Assembly (NCBI GenBank): GCA_900772035.1
Contig: CAAGQE010000015.1
Location: forward strand, 1-8,299
Length of the DNA: 8,299 bases
Source: Candidatus Gastranaerophilales bacterium
GTDB lineage: Bacteria > Cyanobacteriota > Vampirovibrionia > Gastranaerophilales > Gastranaerophilaceae
Direction: 5' to 3'
Both the position numbers and the translations under genes were made by a program. Shown piece by piece: positions 1 to 6,572 of this stretch. The notes beneath the pieces are model-generated. The model searched no databases. It was not told the DNA's origin and worked only from the letters and a program-made list of their open reading frames with translations. The stretch's first letter is position 1, and each line of letters opens with the position of its first letter.

Positions 1-194
1 GTTTGGAGTTTTTTACCGTAATCAAGCCATTTTAACCAGTTTATGACGTTTTCTTTGTTAATTGAATTGATTATATATTTTACTCTGTCGGTTTGTTGAA
101 AAAATAATAAATTATACGTTATGAAACTGCTGAATAACTCAAAAATAATAAAGATAATTATTAAAATAATAATGTTTATATACAATTTTTTCAT
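1..194 (-). CDS. Partial membrane-anchored protein, N-terminal 64 residues only
   Basis: An open frame begins at the ATG at 194-192 and stays open to the left edge of the window, so only the first 64 codons are present. The product starts MKKLY and then has a long run of Ile/Leu/Phe (about residues 5-25). After that comes a more polar part with two tryptophans, N-W-L-K-W-L, near residues 51-56. This looks like a signal anchor or uncleaved signal peptide with the remainder outside the membrane; I see no lipobox cysteine. An in-frame stop at 206-204 lies just upstream, so this ATG is the first possible start. No Shine-Dalgarno sequence precedes it; a promoter-like pair ends six bases before the ATG. 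I recognise no family. The Met-Lys-Lys plus hydrophobic start and the clean open frame make a real gene likely. Confidence 0.6.
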   Translation of the reverse strand, partial: MKKLYINIIILIIIFIIFELFSSFITYNLLFFQQTDRVKYIINSINKENVINWLKWLDYGKKLQ

Positions 195-200
195 ACTGAT

Positions 201-229
201 ATTTTAATACAGATAGTAGTTTAAAACAA
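201..229 (-). promoter_or_regulatory. Possible sigma-70-type promoter for the left-edge gene
   Basis: Read on the minus strand, TTGTTT (229-224) is followed after 17 bases by TAAAAT (206-201). The expected transcription start falls on or next to the ATG at 194, giving a leaderless message. The site lies just downstream of the tRNA terminator, so the gene is probably transcribed separately. The match is modest in a very AT-rich stretch. Confidence 0.35.
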
Positions 230-230
230 C

Positions 231-260
231 TAAAAGACTTAACACTATTTGTGTTAAGTC
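231..260 (-). terminator. Rho-independent terminator of the tRNA-Ser gene
   Basis: GACTTAACAC (236-245) and GTGTTAAGTC (251-260) form a perfect 10-bp inverted repeat around a 5-base loop. On the minus strand the hairpin is followed by TTTTA (235-231). It begins six bases after the encoded CCA of the tRNA and points the same way. On the plus strand no T-run follows, so it acts for the minus strand. Confidence 0.8.
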
Positions 261-266
261 TGATAA

Positions 267-358
267 TGGCGGAGAGAAAGGGATTCGAACCCTTGGTGGA
301 GTTAAAGCCCCACACAGACGTTCCAGGTCTGCACCTTAAACCGCTCGGACATCTCTCC
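267..358 (-). tRNA. tRNA-Ser (anticodon GGA)
   Basis: On the minus strand the acceptor GGAGAGA (358-352) pairs perfectly with TCTCTCC (277-271). The discriminator is G and the CCA end is encoded (269-267). The anticodon stem CAGAC/GTCTG encloses the 7-base loop CTGGAAC, giving anticodon GGA, which reads UCC/UCU serine codons. A long variable arm (GGGG..CTCC type stem) marks the class II structure of serine tRNAs. The T arm has stem AAGGG/CCCTT with loop TTCGAAT. All arms are intact, so it should be functional. It stands alone, with its own terminator downstream and no strong promoter that I can point to upstream. Confidence 0.95.
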
Positions 359-475
359 TTGCAATCCATAATTTAACTTTATCATAAAAATTTCTTAGCA
401 AAAAATTTTTAAACAAAAATATTGTAAAGAATTATTACGAAACATGGGGTATTTATCACCCGAATTAGGCAATTA

Positions 476-504
476 TTAAAATTCAGGCACTTTGTATTTA
501 GTAT
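476..504 (+). promoter_or_regulatory. Possible promoter for the HNH gene
   Basis: TTAAAA (476-481) and TAGTAT (499-504) are 17 bases apart, each matching four of six sigma-70 consensus positions. The start of transcription would be near 511, just ahead of the ribosome binding site at 513-519. The stretch from the tRNA to here (about 370-475) holds nothing else I can support beyond a small GGGT/ACCC inverted repeat near 446-462. Confidence 0.35.
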
Positions 505-521
505 AGGCAAATGAGGTGAAC

Positions 522-1736
522 ATGCTAGTAAATTCTATTTCAACCGAAAAAGCGCAGAACTTGAATAAAATCAAGTACATGACTGCACCTATTTCAACAG
601 AAAAGAAGAACCCTGCAGAAGGTTACGCGCCTGTAACCGCTAATTTATGGGGTGCAAAATCGGGTAATGTTGCCTTTGCCTATGGTGCATTTATACCGAA
701 TTTTGGGGCTAGCCGCCCTACGAACAACCCTGTCGGTTTTGACAAAATGGAAGCCGACACGCAATCGGGATTTCGCCTCAGCACATTGGAACATCCCGTT
801 ATTTGCCCTGATTGCGGCAAACCGATTATGACAAAGCCGATATTTGCAGCAATTAAACAAGAATTAGATCAAGCAAACGAAAAAACATATTTAGACGTTG
901 TTGAATCACATAGCGAATTTTTATATCCGCAAGAACAAAAAATCTTAAAACACATAAGAAAAGTTCAAGCAAAGCATCCTGAAAAAACAATTCAAGAAAT
1001 CGTTCAAAAGGAAAGAAAATCAAGACTTAGCCAATTGGAACGCAAACAATACAAAGTTTTAGATCAAATCGGTCAATTTGCGGAAGAATTGCCTTACGCA
1101 GATAAATCAAAAATCGCAGGTTTGTTAACCGTATCAAGTGACGTTATTTTTGAAAGAAATACAAACTTTGCATTCCAACGTAAAAAGTTCATCGAATTGG
1201 CTGACCAATTACAACTCAGCGACGAAGCAACAAAGAAAGAATTGATGAAATTGGCAAACAAATTGCCGAGTTCAAATAACAGCGAAACTTCATGGTACGT
1301 TAAATACGGCGGAGTTGACAGCAAGAAGAAACCTTATACATCAAGAGTAATTGCAGAAAAAATGCTTGCACCTACTTATACAAACACCGACCACGTTCAT
1401 CCTTGGAACTTAGGCGGTTTGGATGCAACAAGCAACTTCTGGCTTATGCACGCACGCTGCAACATCATCAAAACAGATAAACCGTTCGTTGAATGGTTAA
1501 ACGAAGACCGTGAAAACAGAGTTGAATATATTAAAGAATATTTAACTTCAACACAAGATGCAATTAACGAATCAAAAGACCCCGCAATGCATCCGAAATA
1601 TGATTTGTATGCAGCAAAAATTGCAAAAACAATTTATTATGAAACAAACGGTGAAGTAGACTTCACAAAAGACTTCCCGCTTCCGGAAGGATATGACGTT
1701 CCGCGTCCTGCCGAAAAGCCGAAAGCAAAAGCCTAA
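522..1736 (+). CDS. HNH-type nuclease-like protein with a split zinc knuckle
   Basis: A 404-residue protein numbered here from the ATG at 522. The GTG at 516 is in frame but lies inside GAGGTGA (513-519), which is the natural ribosome binding site for 522. Residues 1-85 are rich in Ser, Thr, Asn and Ala without a classical signal peptide. A zinc-knuckle motif C-P-D-C-G sits at 95-99. Residues 110-255 are charged and probably helical. The HNH core follows: D-H-V-H-P at 290-294, Gly-Gly at 298-299, Asn305, and H-A-R-C-N at 310-314, then K-T-D-K-P-F. HNH domains bind a divalent metal and cut DNA or RNA, and this core keeps the expected His and Asn residues. The zinc ligands may be C95, C98, H310 and C313, implying a very long insertion between the two halves. 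No partner identifies the target. Proteins of this style seem common in gut Melainabacteria (recollection). Activity is inferred. Confidence 0.8.
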   Translation: MLVNSISTEKAQNLNKIKYMTAPISTEKKNPAEGYAPVTANLWGAKSGNVAFAYGAFIPNFGASRPTNNPVGFDKMEADTQSGFRLSTLEHPVICPDCGKPIMTKPIFAAIKQELDQANEKTYLDVVESHSEFLYPQEQKILKHIRKVQAKHPEKTIQEIVQKERKSRLSQLERKQYKVLDQIGQFAEELPYADKSKIAGLLTVSSDVIFERNTNFAFQRKKFIELADQLQLSDEATKKELMKLANKLPSSNNSETSWYVKYGGVDSKKKPYTSRVIAEKMLAPTYTNTDHVHPWNLGGLDATSNFWLMHARCNIIKTDKPFVEWLNEDRENRVEYIKEYLTSTQDAINESKDPAMHPKYDLYAAKIAKTIYYETNGEVDFTKDFPLPEGYDVPRPAEKPKAKA

Positions 1737-1755
1737 TTAACAGGAATAAAATTTA

Positions 1756-2397
1756 ATGAAATATTTTTTCAAAGATAACAAAAAACCGGACTTATGTCTG
1801 GTTTTTTGCGGTTGGGGAACCGACGAAAGACTATACCTCCCCGTACTAAAAGACATGGACTATCTTCTTTGCTTTAATTATGACAAAGAATGCGAGTTCT
1901 GCCCCGATATAGATTTTTCAAAATACGAAAACATTTACCTTTTGTCGTACTCGGCAGGCGGTTTTATTCCCGCTGTAATCAAGGATAAATTACCCGAAAT
2001 TAAAATGAGCGTTTCCGTAAACTCATCTCCGAGTTTGTACGGAAAATACGGACTTCACGATGATTTTGTCGAAGTTACAAATAACCTTAACATCACAAAT
2101 TATCTTGATTTCAGAAGAAATTACATGGTTGATAGTGATTGGGAATTTGATTTATTTAACGAAAATCAACCCTACCGCTCGTTTGAAGATTGCTTTGCAG
2201 AACTTGATGCCCTCAAATACCTGTCAGAAAAGTACAAAGGATACAAGTACGACTTTGACAGAGCATATTCCGCGGTAAAAGATAAAATTATTCTTCACGA
2301 AGAACAAAAGGAATACTTTGGAGACAAACTTATTCCGATTGAAGGCGCGCATTTTCCTTTTTACAGATATAAATCTTTGAAGGAATTTTTTGAATAA
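1756..2397 (+). CDS. bioG: BioG-like (DUF452) alpha/beta hydrolase, putative pimeloyl-ACP methyl ester esterase
   Basis: At 213 residues it matches the usual length of BioG. BioG releases pimeloyl-ACP from its methyl ester in early biotin synthesis, in the cytoplasm. Landmarks are G-W-G-T-D-E at 19-24, the nucleophile in S-Y-S-A-G-G (Ser66), the segment S-P-S-L-Y-G-K-Y-G-L (91-100) matching the family's block after the nucleophile, and G-A-H-F-P-F-Y-R near the end (His199). Asp145 in S-F-E-D-C is the likeliest acid by position. The start has AGGA ten bases upstream. It begins 19 bases after the HNH gene and has no promoter of its own that I can see, so the two are probably co-transcribed. No other biotin gene is in the window, so the substrate is not confirmed by context. 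A general DUF452 esterase remains possible. Confidence 0.75.
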   Translation: MKYFFKDNKKPDLCLVFCGWGTDERLYLPVLKDMDYLLCFNYDKECEFCPDIDFSKYENIYLLSYSAGGFIPAVIKDKLPEIKMSVSVNSSPSLYGKYGLHDDFVEVTNNLNITNYLDFRRNYMVDSDWEFDLFNENQPYRSFEDCFAELDALKYLSEKYKGYKYDFDRAYSAVKDKIILHEEQKEYFGDKLIPIEGAHFPFYRYKSLKEFFE

Positions 2398-2497
2398 ATA
2401 TTTTTCGATAAATGTTTATAATTGTGTTTTAAATACGAAACGTAACAAAAAGCGAATTGATACGTCAACTTTTCATAATTTTTTGTTTTATATAAAA

Positions 2498-2503
2498 TAT
2501 AAT
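2498..2503 (+). promoter_or_regulatory. Consensus -10 element (TATAAT) for the TPR gene
   Basis: A perfect TATAAT ends eight bases before the ATG at 2512. The region upstream (2440-2497) is AT-rich but has no good -35 at 16-18 bases. Transcription would begin at about 2510-2512, leaving little or no leader, and no Shine-Dalgarno sequence is present in the bases before the ATG. In such AT-rich DNA a chance TATAAT is possible. Confidence 0.45.
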
Positions 2504-2511
2504 CACCACTT

Positions 2512-3711
2512 ATGAAATACACAGACGAACAAATCGAAAAATTATTATTAGACAGAGATTATTTTAAGGTTGTAGATGCACTTGTAGACATTGTACAAAC
2601 AGATGAAGCGACCTTTCATGATCACGCTGCATTCATTGATGCCGTTTCCAGCGCAGGCTATACAGACTGCTACGAAATCGCATTTCAGTCTTTTATAAAA
2701 GCAAACACCACAAAGAATGCAAATCCGATTGTTCTAAAAGGTTTATATCTCAGAATTGACCCGATTATTAAGGCTTTGGGATTCAGATATTTCGATGCGG
2801 AAAATTCGCATAATATTCCCAGAGATTTTTATCTCCGCGCAAAATTTATGCTCTATATTGCCGCGTCAAAATATAACGACGCGCTCGTCACTATCTCAAT
2901 GCTCATTGATGAAGACGAAAGACCGACTTATTACTTTCAAAGAAGCAAACTTTATTCTATCCAAAAGAAATACCAACTCGCACTTATGGACTTGGATAAA
3001 GCGGTTGAAATGGCGCCGACAGATGCAACTTTGTATTATCACAGAGCCTTATTGAAACAAAAATTGCACGATATTCAAGGGGCATTTTTTGACTTTGAAA
3101 GCGCAATCAACTTCAATTCCAAAAACTATATTTATTATTACTCGAGAGGTATGCTCAACGAAAGTTTTGAGCATTACAAAAACGCTCTTGATGATTTCAA
3201 AAAGACAATCCAACTCAACCCGAATTATGTTCAGGCTTTTCAAGAAATTGCATGGTGCAAATACAAATTAAACTATATGAAAGAAGCACTTTCTTTCATA
3301 AATATTGCAATTCAAATGGATAAAAACAATGCAGGAAGTTACTATATTCGAGGCTGCATTAACAATACCCTTATGAAGCATCAGGAAGCGGCACAAGATG
3401 AAGCATTTGCGATAAAACTTGATAACCAATCCAATAAAATGTGGACATCGAGATTGTGGCACCAAAAGGCTTGGGCGGAATTTCGTATGGAAAATTACGA
3501 ACAGGCGGAAGCAGATATTAATCAGGCGCTTAAACTTTATAACAGAAACCTCGCATTTCTGTTTTTGGCAATGGATATACAAATTTTCGGTACGAAAAAC
3601 TTCTACAACGCAATGGGCATTTGCAAGGAAATCTTGAAACTCGACCCCGACAATCAACGTGCTTTGATGGCGAAAAAAGAAATCGAAGACGGTATTCGTG
3701 ACAATTTGTAA
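2512..3711 (+). CDS. TPR-repeat protein, cytoplasmic, function unknown
   Basis: A 399-residue protein with at least seven tetratricopeptide repeats at about 138-170, 171-204, 205-238, 239-272, 273-306, 313-346 and 347-381, and possibly one more at 106-136. The repeats show the usual pattern, for example Y-Y-x-R-(A/G)...(A)-L-x-D-(L/F)-x-x-A-(I/V)-x-(L/M)-x-P. The first 100 residues are helical but do not match TPR well. There is no signal peptide or membrane segment, so it should be cytoplasmic. TPR arrays hold protein partners; no enzymatic domain is attached, and the target cannot be told from sequence. An in-frame stop at 2500-2502 makes ATG 2512 the first possible start, although it lacks a ribosome binding site. 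It sits upstream of glmU, separated by 96 bases with only a weak hairpin-like stretch (3750-3780), so read-through is possible. Confidence 0.88.
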   Translation: MKYTDEQIEKLLLDRDYFKVVDALVDIVQTDEATFHDHAAFIDAVSSAGYTDCYEIAFQSFIKANTTKNANPIVLKGLYLRIDPIIKALGFRYFDAENSHNIPRDFYLRAKFMLYIAASKYNDALVTISMLIDEDERPTYYFQRSKLYSIQKKYQLALMDLDKAVEMAPTDATLYYHRALLKQKLHDIQGAFFDFESAINFNSKNYIYYYSRGMLNESFEHYKNALDDFKKTIQLNPNYVQAFQEIAWCKYKLNYMKEALSFINIAIQMDKNNAGSYYIRGCINNTLMKHQEAAQDEAFAIKLDNQSNKMWTSRLWHQKAWAEFRMENYEQAEADINQALKLYNRNLAFLFLAMDIQIFGTKNFYNAMGICKEILKLDPDNQRALMAKKEIEDGIRDNL

Positions 3712-3781
3712 CTTAATTTGTTCTTTTGTTAAATTTCGTCAAATATAGCATTGAAAATGTTCTTTTTTTCTTCAATTTTTG

Positions 3782-3798
3782 TATAATGAGGTTGAGGA
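3782..3798 (+). promoter_or_regulatory. glmU -10 element and ribosome binding site
   Basis: TATAAT (3782-3787) is followed closely by GAGGA (3794-3798), nine bases before the glmU ATG. The -35 region at the right distance is weak; a TTGAAA at 3751 is too far away (25 bases). If used, the leader would be only about 15 bases, just enough for the binding site. Confidence 0.5.
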
Positions 3799-3807
3799 AT
3801 TGAAATT

Positions 3808-5121
3808 ATGGCAAATGAAAAAGTTAAAGCGGTAATTCTTGCTGCGGGAAAAGGAACAAGAATGAAATCGGATTTACCGAAAGTTCTGCACCCTATTTAT
3901 GGCAAGCCGCTCGTAGGATATGTAATTGATGCCGCAAAAAACACGGGCATCATTGATGAAAGCATTGTTGTCGTTGGACACGGTGCGGAAAAGGTTGAAG
4001 CATTCGTCGAAGGTTATGACGAAAATTCAAAATGCGTACTGCAATCACCGCAACGCGGAACAGGCGACGCTGTTGCAAAAGCAAAAGATCTTTTGGAAGG
4101 CTTTAAAGGAACGGTTGTTATTCTTTACGGCGACACACCGCTTGTCACGCCCGAAACTTTAAATGATTTTATCAAAAAACACCACGAATCAGGTGCTGCT
4201 TTGACAGTTATGTCGGCTATTTTCGATGACCCGACAAATTACGGAAGAATCGTCAGAAACGAAGACGGCTCTTTGAAGTGTATTACGGAAGAAAAAGACA
4301 CAACTCCCGAAGAAAAGAAAATTAAAGAAATTAACGCAGGTCTTTACTGCTTGGATAAAGAAGTTATTTTCCCGTTGTTCTCGGAACTCAAATGCAACAA
4401 CGCTCAAGGTGAATATTACTTGACGGATATTGTTGCATTGACAATTGCAAAAGGATTAAAGGCAGAAGCATATATTCTTCAAAACAACGAAGAAATCTTC
4501 GGTATTAACTCGAAAGCAAATCTTGCGGAAGCAACAAAAATTCTTAATAAGAGAACGAATGACAGATTGTTGGCAGAAGGTGTGTCAATTGTTGACCCAG
4601 ATACCGCTTATATTTCACCTGATACGGAAATCGGAAGAGACACGATTATTTTCCCGAATGTCTATATTTCAGGTAAAAACAAAATCGGCGAACATTGCAA
4701 AATCGGACCGTTTGCACATATCAGAGACGGCGCAACGATAGGAGATAATGTTCGTATAGGCAATTTTGTCGAAATCAAAAAATCAACAATTAAATCAAAT
4801 ACAAATGTTTCGCATCTCAGCTACATCGGCGACAGCGAACTCGGAGAACACGTAAACATCGGCGCAGGAACGATTACTGCAAATTACGACCCTGTTCTCA
4901 AAACGAAAACTAAAACGGTTATTAAAGACGGTGCAAATACAGGCTCAAATTCGGTACTTGTTGCTCCTGTGACCATGCACGAAAATTCAATGTGTGCGGC
5001 AGGTTCCGTCGTAACCAAGGATGTTGAAGCTAACGCTTTGGCACTAACTCGTTCACCTTTGAAAATTTTCAAAGAATGGGTTACTGAAAGATTAAAACGT
5101 GGCAAATCGGGAGAAAAATAA
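3808..5121 (+). CDS. glmU: Bifunctional GlmU: GlcNAc-1-P uridyltransferase / GlcN-1-P acetyltransferase
   Basis: This cytoplasmic enzyme acetylates glucosamine-1-phosphate with acetyl-CoA and then transfers UMP from UTP to give UDP-GlcNAc, the precursor of peptidoglycan and lipid A. The 437 residues are close to the usual 450-460. The N-terminal pyrophosphorylase domain carries L-A-A-G-K-G-T-R-M-K (11-20) with Lys25, Q-R-G-T-G-D-A-V, the metal-binding Asp109 in Y-G-D-T-P-L, and E-I-N-A-G-L-Y. After G-I-N-S-K-A-N-L comes the left-handed beta-helix of hexapeptide repeats. It has the acetyltransferase block around N-F-V-E-I-K-K, catalytic His336 in N-V-S-H-L-S-Y-I-G-D, and N-I-G-A-G-T-I-T-A-N-Y-D. 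GAGGA gives a good ribosome binding site. The stop overlaps the prs start by one base (TAATG). No missing residue was noticed. Confidence 0.98.
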   Translation: MANEKVKAVILAAGKGTRMKSDLPKVLHPIYGKPLVGYVIDAAKNTGIIDESIVVVGHGAEKVEAFVEGYDENSKCVLQSPQRGTGDAVAKAKDLLEGFKGTVVILYGDTPLVTPETLNDFIKKHHESGAALTVMSAIFDDPTNYGRIVRNEDGSLKCITEEKDTTPEEKKIKEINAGLYCLDKEVIFPLFSELKCNNAQGEYYLTDIVALTIAKGLKAEAYILQNNEEIFGINSKANLAEATKILNKRTNDRLLAEGVSIVDPDTAYISPDTEIGRDTIIFPNVYISGKNKIGEHCKIGPFAHIRDGATIGDNVRIGNFVEIKKSTIKSNTNVSHLSYIGDSELGEHVNIGAGTITANYDPVLKTKTKTVIKDGANTGSNSVLVAPVTMHENSMCAAGSVVTKDVEANALALTRSPLKIFKEWVTERLKRGKSGEK

Positions 5122-6128
5122 TGGATTTAAAATCAGTATTTCCGCAAGGAAAAGATACAATTAATCCGACTCATGACATCAAATTGTTTTCGGGTCGTGC
5201 TAACCCTAAATTAGCAGAGGAAATCGCAGAATATTTGGGAACGACCGTTGGTCCTATGGTTATTAAGAATTTCGCAGATGGCGAAACTTATGTTCAAGTA
5301 CAAGAAAGTATCAGAGGGGATGATGTATTCATCATTCAACCTGTATGCTCACCTGTAAACCAAAACGCAATGGAATTGCTGATTATGATTGACGCTTTCA
5401 AACGTGCAAGCGCAAAATCCGTTACAGCGGTTATTCCTTATTACGGATACGCCCGTCAGGACAGAAAAACAACAGGTCGTGAAGCAATTACGGCAAAATT
5501 GATGGCTGACCTTTTGACAACAGCAGGCGCAGACAGAGTATTGGCATTGGATTTACACTCTGGTCAAATTCAAGGCTTCTTTAATATTTTGGTTGATAAT
5601 ATCTTTGCAACACTCGTTCTTGTAGATTATATGAAGAAGAAAAACTTCAAACCCGAAGAACTTTGCGCAGTCAGCCCCGATGCAGGCGGCGTAAGACGTG
5701 CAAGATACTTTGCAAAAGAAATGAAATGCTCTATCGCAATCGTTGATAAACGCAGAGATAAACACAATGAAGCAATCGCAGAATACCTTATCGGTGATGT
5801 AAAAGACAAAATTTGTATTTTGTTCGACGATATTATTGATACGGCGGGAACGATTTGCGAAGCGGCAAAACTTCTCAAAAAAGAAGGAGCAAAGGAAGTT
5901 TATGTTTGCGCGGTACACCCTGTCTTTTCAGGTCCCGCACTTCAAAGACTTGATGAAGCACCGATTGAAGAAGTTGTTGTTACAAACTCAATTCCTTTGG
6001 CGGAAGGAGCACCGAAAAAGATTACGCAACTCAGCGTTGCACCTATTTTGGGCGAAGCTATTTCTCGTATCCATGACGACGAATCAATCAGTTCGTTGTT
6101 CGGATTTGAAAAAGAGTACAAAGGATAA
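5121..6128 (+). CDS. prs: Ribose-phosphate pyrophosphokinase (PRPP synthetase)
   Basis: This enzyme moves pyrophosphate from ATP to ribose-5-phosphate to make PRPP for purine, pyrimidine, histidine, tryptophan and NAD synthesis. Over 335 residues it shows the class I landmarks: K-L-F-S-G (21-25), F-A-D-G-E, the ATP-binding Y-G-Y-A-R-Q-D-R-K segment (Arg112, Asp114) followed by the flexible loop G-R-E-A-I-T-A-K, L-D-L-H-S-G-Q (His146), V-S-P-D-A-G-G, D-K-R-R, and the PRPP loop D-D-I-I-D-T-A-G-T (236-244). It is slightly longer than many homologues because of about 18 extra N-terminal residues. The ATG overlaps the glmU stop by one base and is preceded by GGGAG at seven bases, indicating an operon with translational coupling. 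The same glmU-prs order is known from Bacillus. The usual proline after G-F-F-x-I is a leucine here. Confidence 0.97.
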   Translation: MDLKSVFPQGKDTINPTHDIKLFSGRANPKLAEEIAEYLGTTVGPMVIKNFADGETYVQVQESIRGDDVFIIQPVCSPVNQNAMELLIMIDAFKRASAKSVTAVIPYYGYARQDRKTTGREAITAKLMADLLTTAGADRVLALDLHSGQIQGFFNILVDNIFATLVLVDYMKKKNFKPEELCAVSPDAGGVRRARYFAKEMKCSIAIVDKRRDKHNEAIAEYLIGDVKDKICILFDDIIDTAGTICEAAKLLKKEGAKEVYVCAVHPVFSGPALQRLDEAPIEEVVVTNSIPLAEGAPKKITQLSVAPILGEAISRIHDDESISSLFGFEKEYKG

Positions 6129-6148
6129 GGGAAAAACAAGCAGATTTA

Positions 6149-6183
6149 AAAAGCCTCGATTTTCAACAGTCGAGGCTTTTTTG
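6149..6183 (+). terminator. Rho-independent terminator of the glmU-prs operon
   Basis: AAAAAGCCTCGA (6149-6160) pairs with TCGAGGCTTTTT (6171-6182) as a 12-bp stem around a 10-base loop, followed by further T. It lies 20 bases after the prs stop. The A-run on the other side would also give some termination of minus-strand transcripts. Confidence 0.93.
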
Positions 6184-6215
6184 TACCATTTTTTCGTTAG
6201 GATTTCGAGAACAAT

Positions 6216-6233
6216 TGTTACGAGTTTGTAACA
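6216..6233. promoter_or_regulatory. Inverted repeat, possible operator
   Basis: TGTTAC (6216-6221) and GTAACA (6228-6233) form a perfect 6-bp dyad with a 6-base spacer. It ends 16 bases before the -35 of the first sigma-28-type promoter. The geometry (12 bases between arm centres) suits a dimeric regulator, but in DNA this AT-rich it could be chance. Confidence 0.3.
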
Positions 6234-6249
6234 TACGAATATCAAAAAT

Positions 6250-6277
6250 TAAAGTTGAGAGGTGGAAATGCCGATAT
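6250..6277 (+). promoter_or_regulatory. Sigma-28 (FliA/SigD)-type promoter of the first small gene
   Basis: TAAAGTTG begins at 6250 and GCCGATAT at 6270, with 16 bases between TAAA and GCC. This fits the SigD consensus TAAA-N14-16-GCCGATAT. The predicted start is near 6284, giving a leader of about 32 bases that contains the AAGG ribosome binding site at 6304-6307. A second gene with a paralogous product has the same type of promoter 320 bases downstream, which makes coincidence unlikely. Confidence 0.78.
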
Positions 6278-6315
6278 ATAAAGAGTAATCAATAGATAAT
6301 AACAAGGTTTTAATA

Positions 6316-6471
6316 ATGATAAAGAAATTAAGCACTTCAAATAATAATATCTCGGGTAGCGTAGAATTTTTATTGAGAGGTGCACAGAAGAGGAGAGCAA
6401 ACGCACTTTCATGTGCAAGATCGGTAAATTCCGATATGGGAGTCGGCAAAACATTAGCCGCAGTTAAATAG
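6316..6471 (+). CDS. 51-residue basic small protein, copy 1, putative sigma-28 regulon member
   Basis: A 51-codon gene, ATG 6316 to TAG 6471, with AAGG eight bases upstream. The product begins MIKKL-x-TSNNNIS, continues with VEFLL-x-GA and a basic patch K-R-R-A (25-28), and has nine Lys/Arg against two acidic residues. The middle (about 14-40) can form one amphipathic helix; there is no membrane segment or signal peptide. It is 29/51 identical to the gene at 6628, with the same length and no gaps, and 12 of the identical residues use different codons, which shows selection on the protein. It is a single-gene unit between its sigma-28-type promoter and a strong terminator. I recognise no family. 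A role in motility or in regulation through nucleic acid or membrane binding is a guess from the promoter and charge. Confidence 0.85.
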   Translation: MIKKLSTSNNNISGSVEFLLRGAQKRRANALSCARSVNSDMGVGKTLAAVK

Positions 6472-6497
6472 TAAATTTGGGAAAAAAAGAATTATGT

Positions 6498-6527
6498 AAC
6501 CGATGATTTATTCATCGGTTTTTTTTT
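6498..6527 (+). terminator. Rho-independent terminator after the first small gene
   Basis: AACCGATGA (6498-6506) and TCATCGGTT (6512-6520) form a perfect 9-bp stem with a 5-base loop. The T-run is nine long (6519-6527), its first two bases also closing the stem. It lies 26 bases after the stop and separates the two paralogous genes into independent transcripts. Confidence 0.93.
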
Positions 6528-6539
6528 GGTTTCAAAAAC

Positions 6540-6559
6540 GTAAACAAATGTAAACAAAA
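6540..6559. repeat. Two tandem GTAAACAAA motifs, 10-base period
   Basis: GTAAACAAA occurs at 6540-6548 and again at 6550-6558, exactly one helical turn apart, and is followed by a further TGTA. The pair lies 14 bases upstream of the -35 of the second sigma-28-type promoter, a suitable place for an activator or an UP-like element. Chance in AT-rich DNA is not excluded. Confidence 0.4.
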
Positions 6560-6572
6560 TGTAGAGTATTTC

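Noticed and set aside
139..369. Minus-strand 76-codon frame
   Set aside because: It runs through the tRNA-Ser gene and its terminator, so it is not a protein gene.
3750..3780. Possible terminator after the TPR gene (ATTGAA/TTCAAT followed by T)
   Set aside because: Six AT-rich base pairs around a 15-base loop are too weak to call, and the T-run merges into the glmU promoter.
6268..6285. Six-codon open frame (ATG to TAA, product MPIYKE) with a very good ribosome-binding-like GAGAGGTGG ahead of it, a possible leader peptide
   Set aside because: It overlaps the -10 box of the sigma-28-type promoter, so the promoter's transcript would start inside or after it. The purine stretch is promoter spacer DNA.
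6242..6454. Two overlapping minus-strand frames of 66-70 codons
   Set aside because: They are antisense to the first small gene, whose plus-strand product has a paralogue with synonymous codon changes. The antisense frames have no conserved counterpart opposite the second copy.
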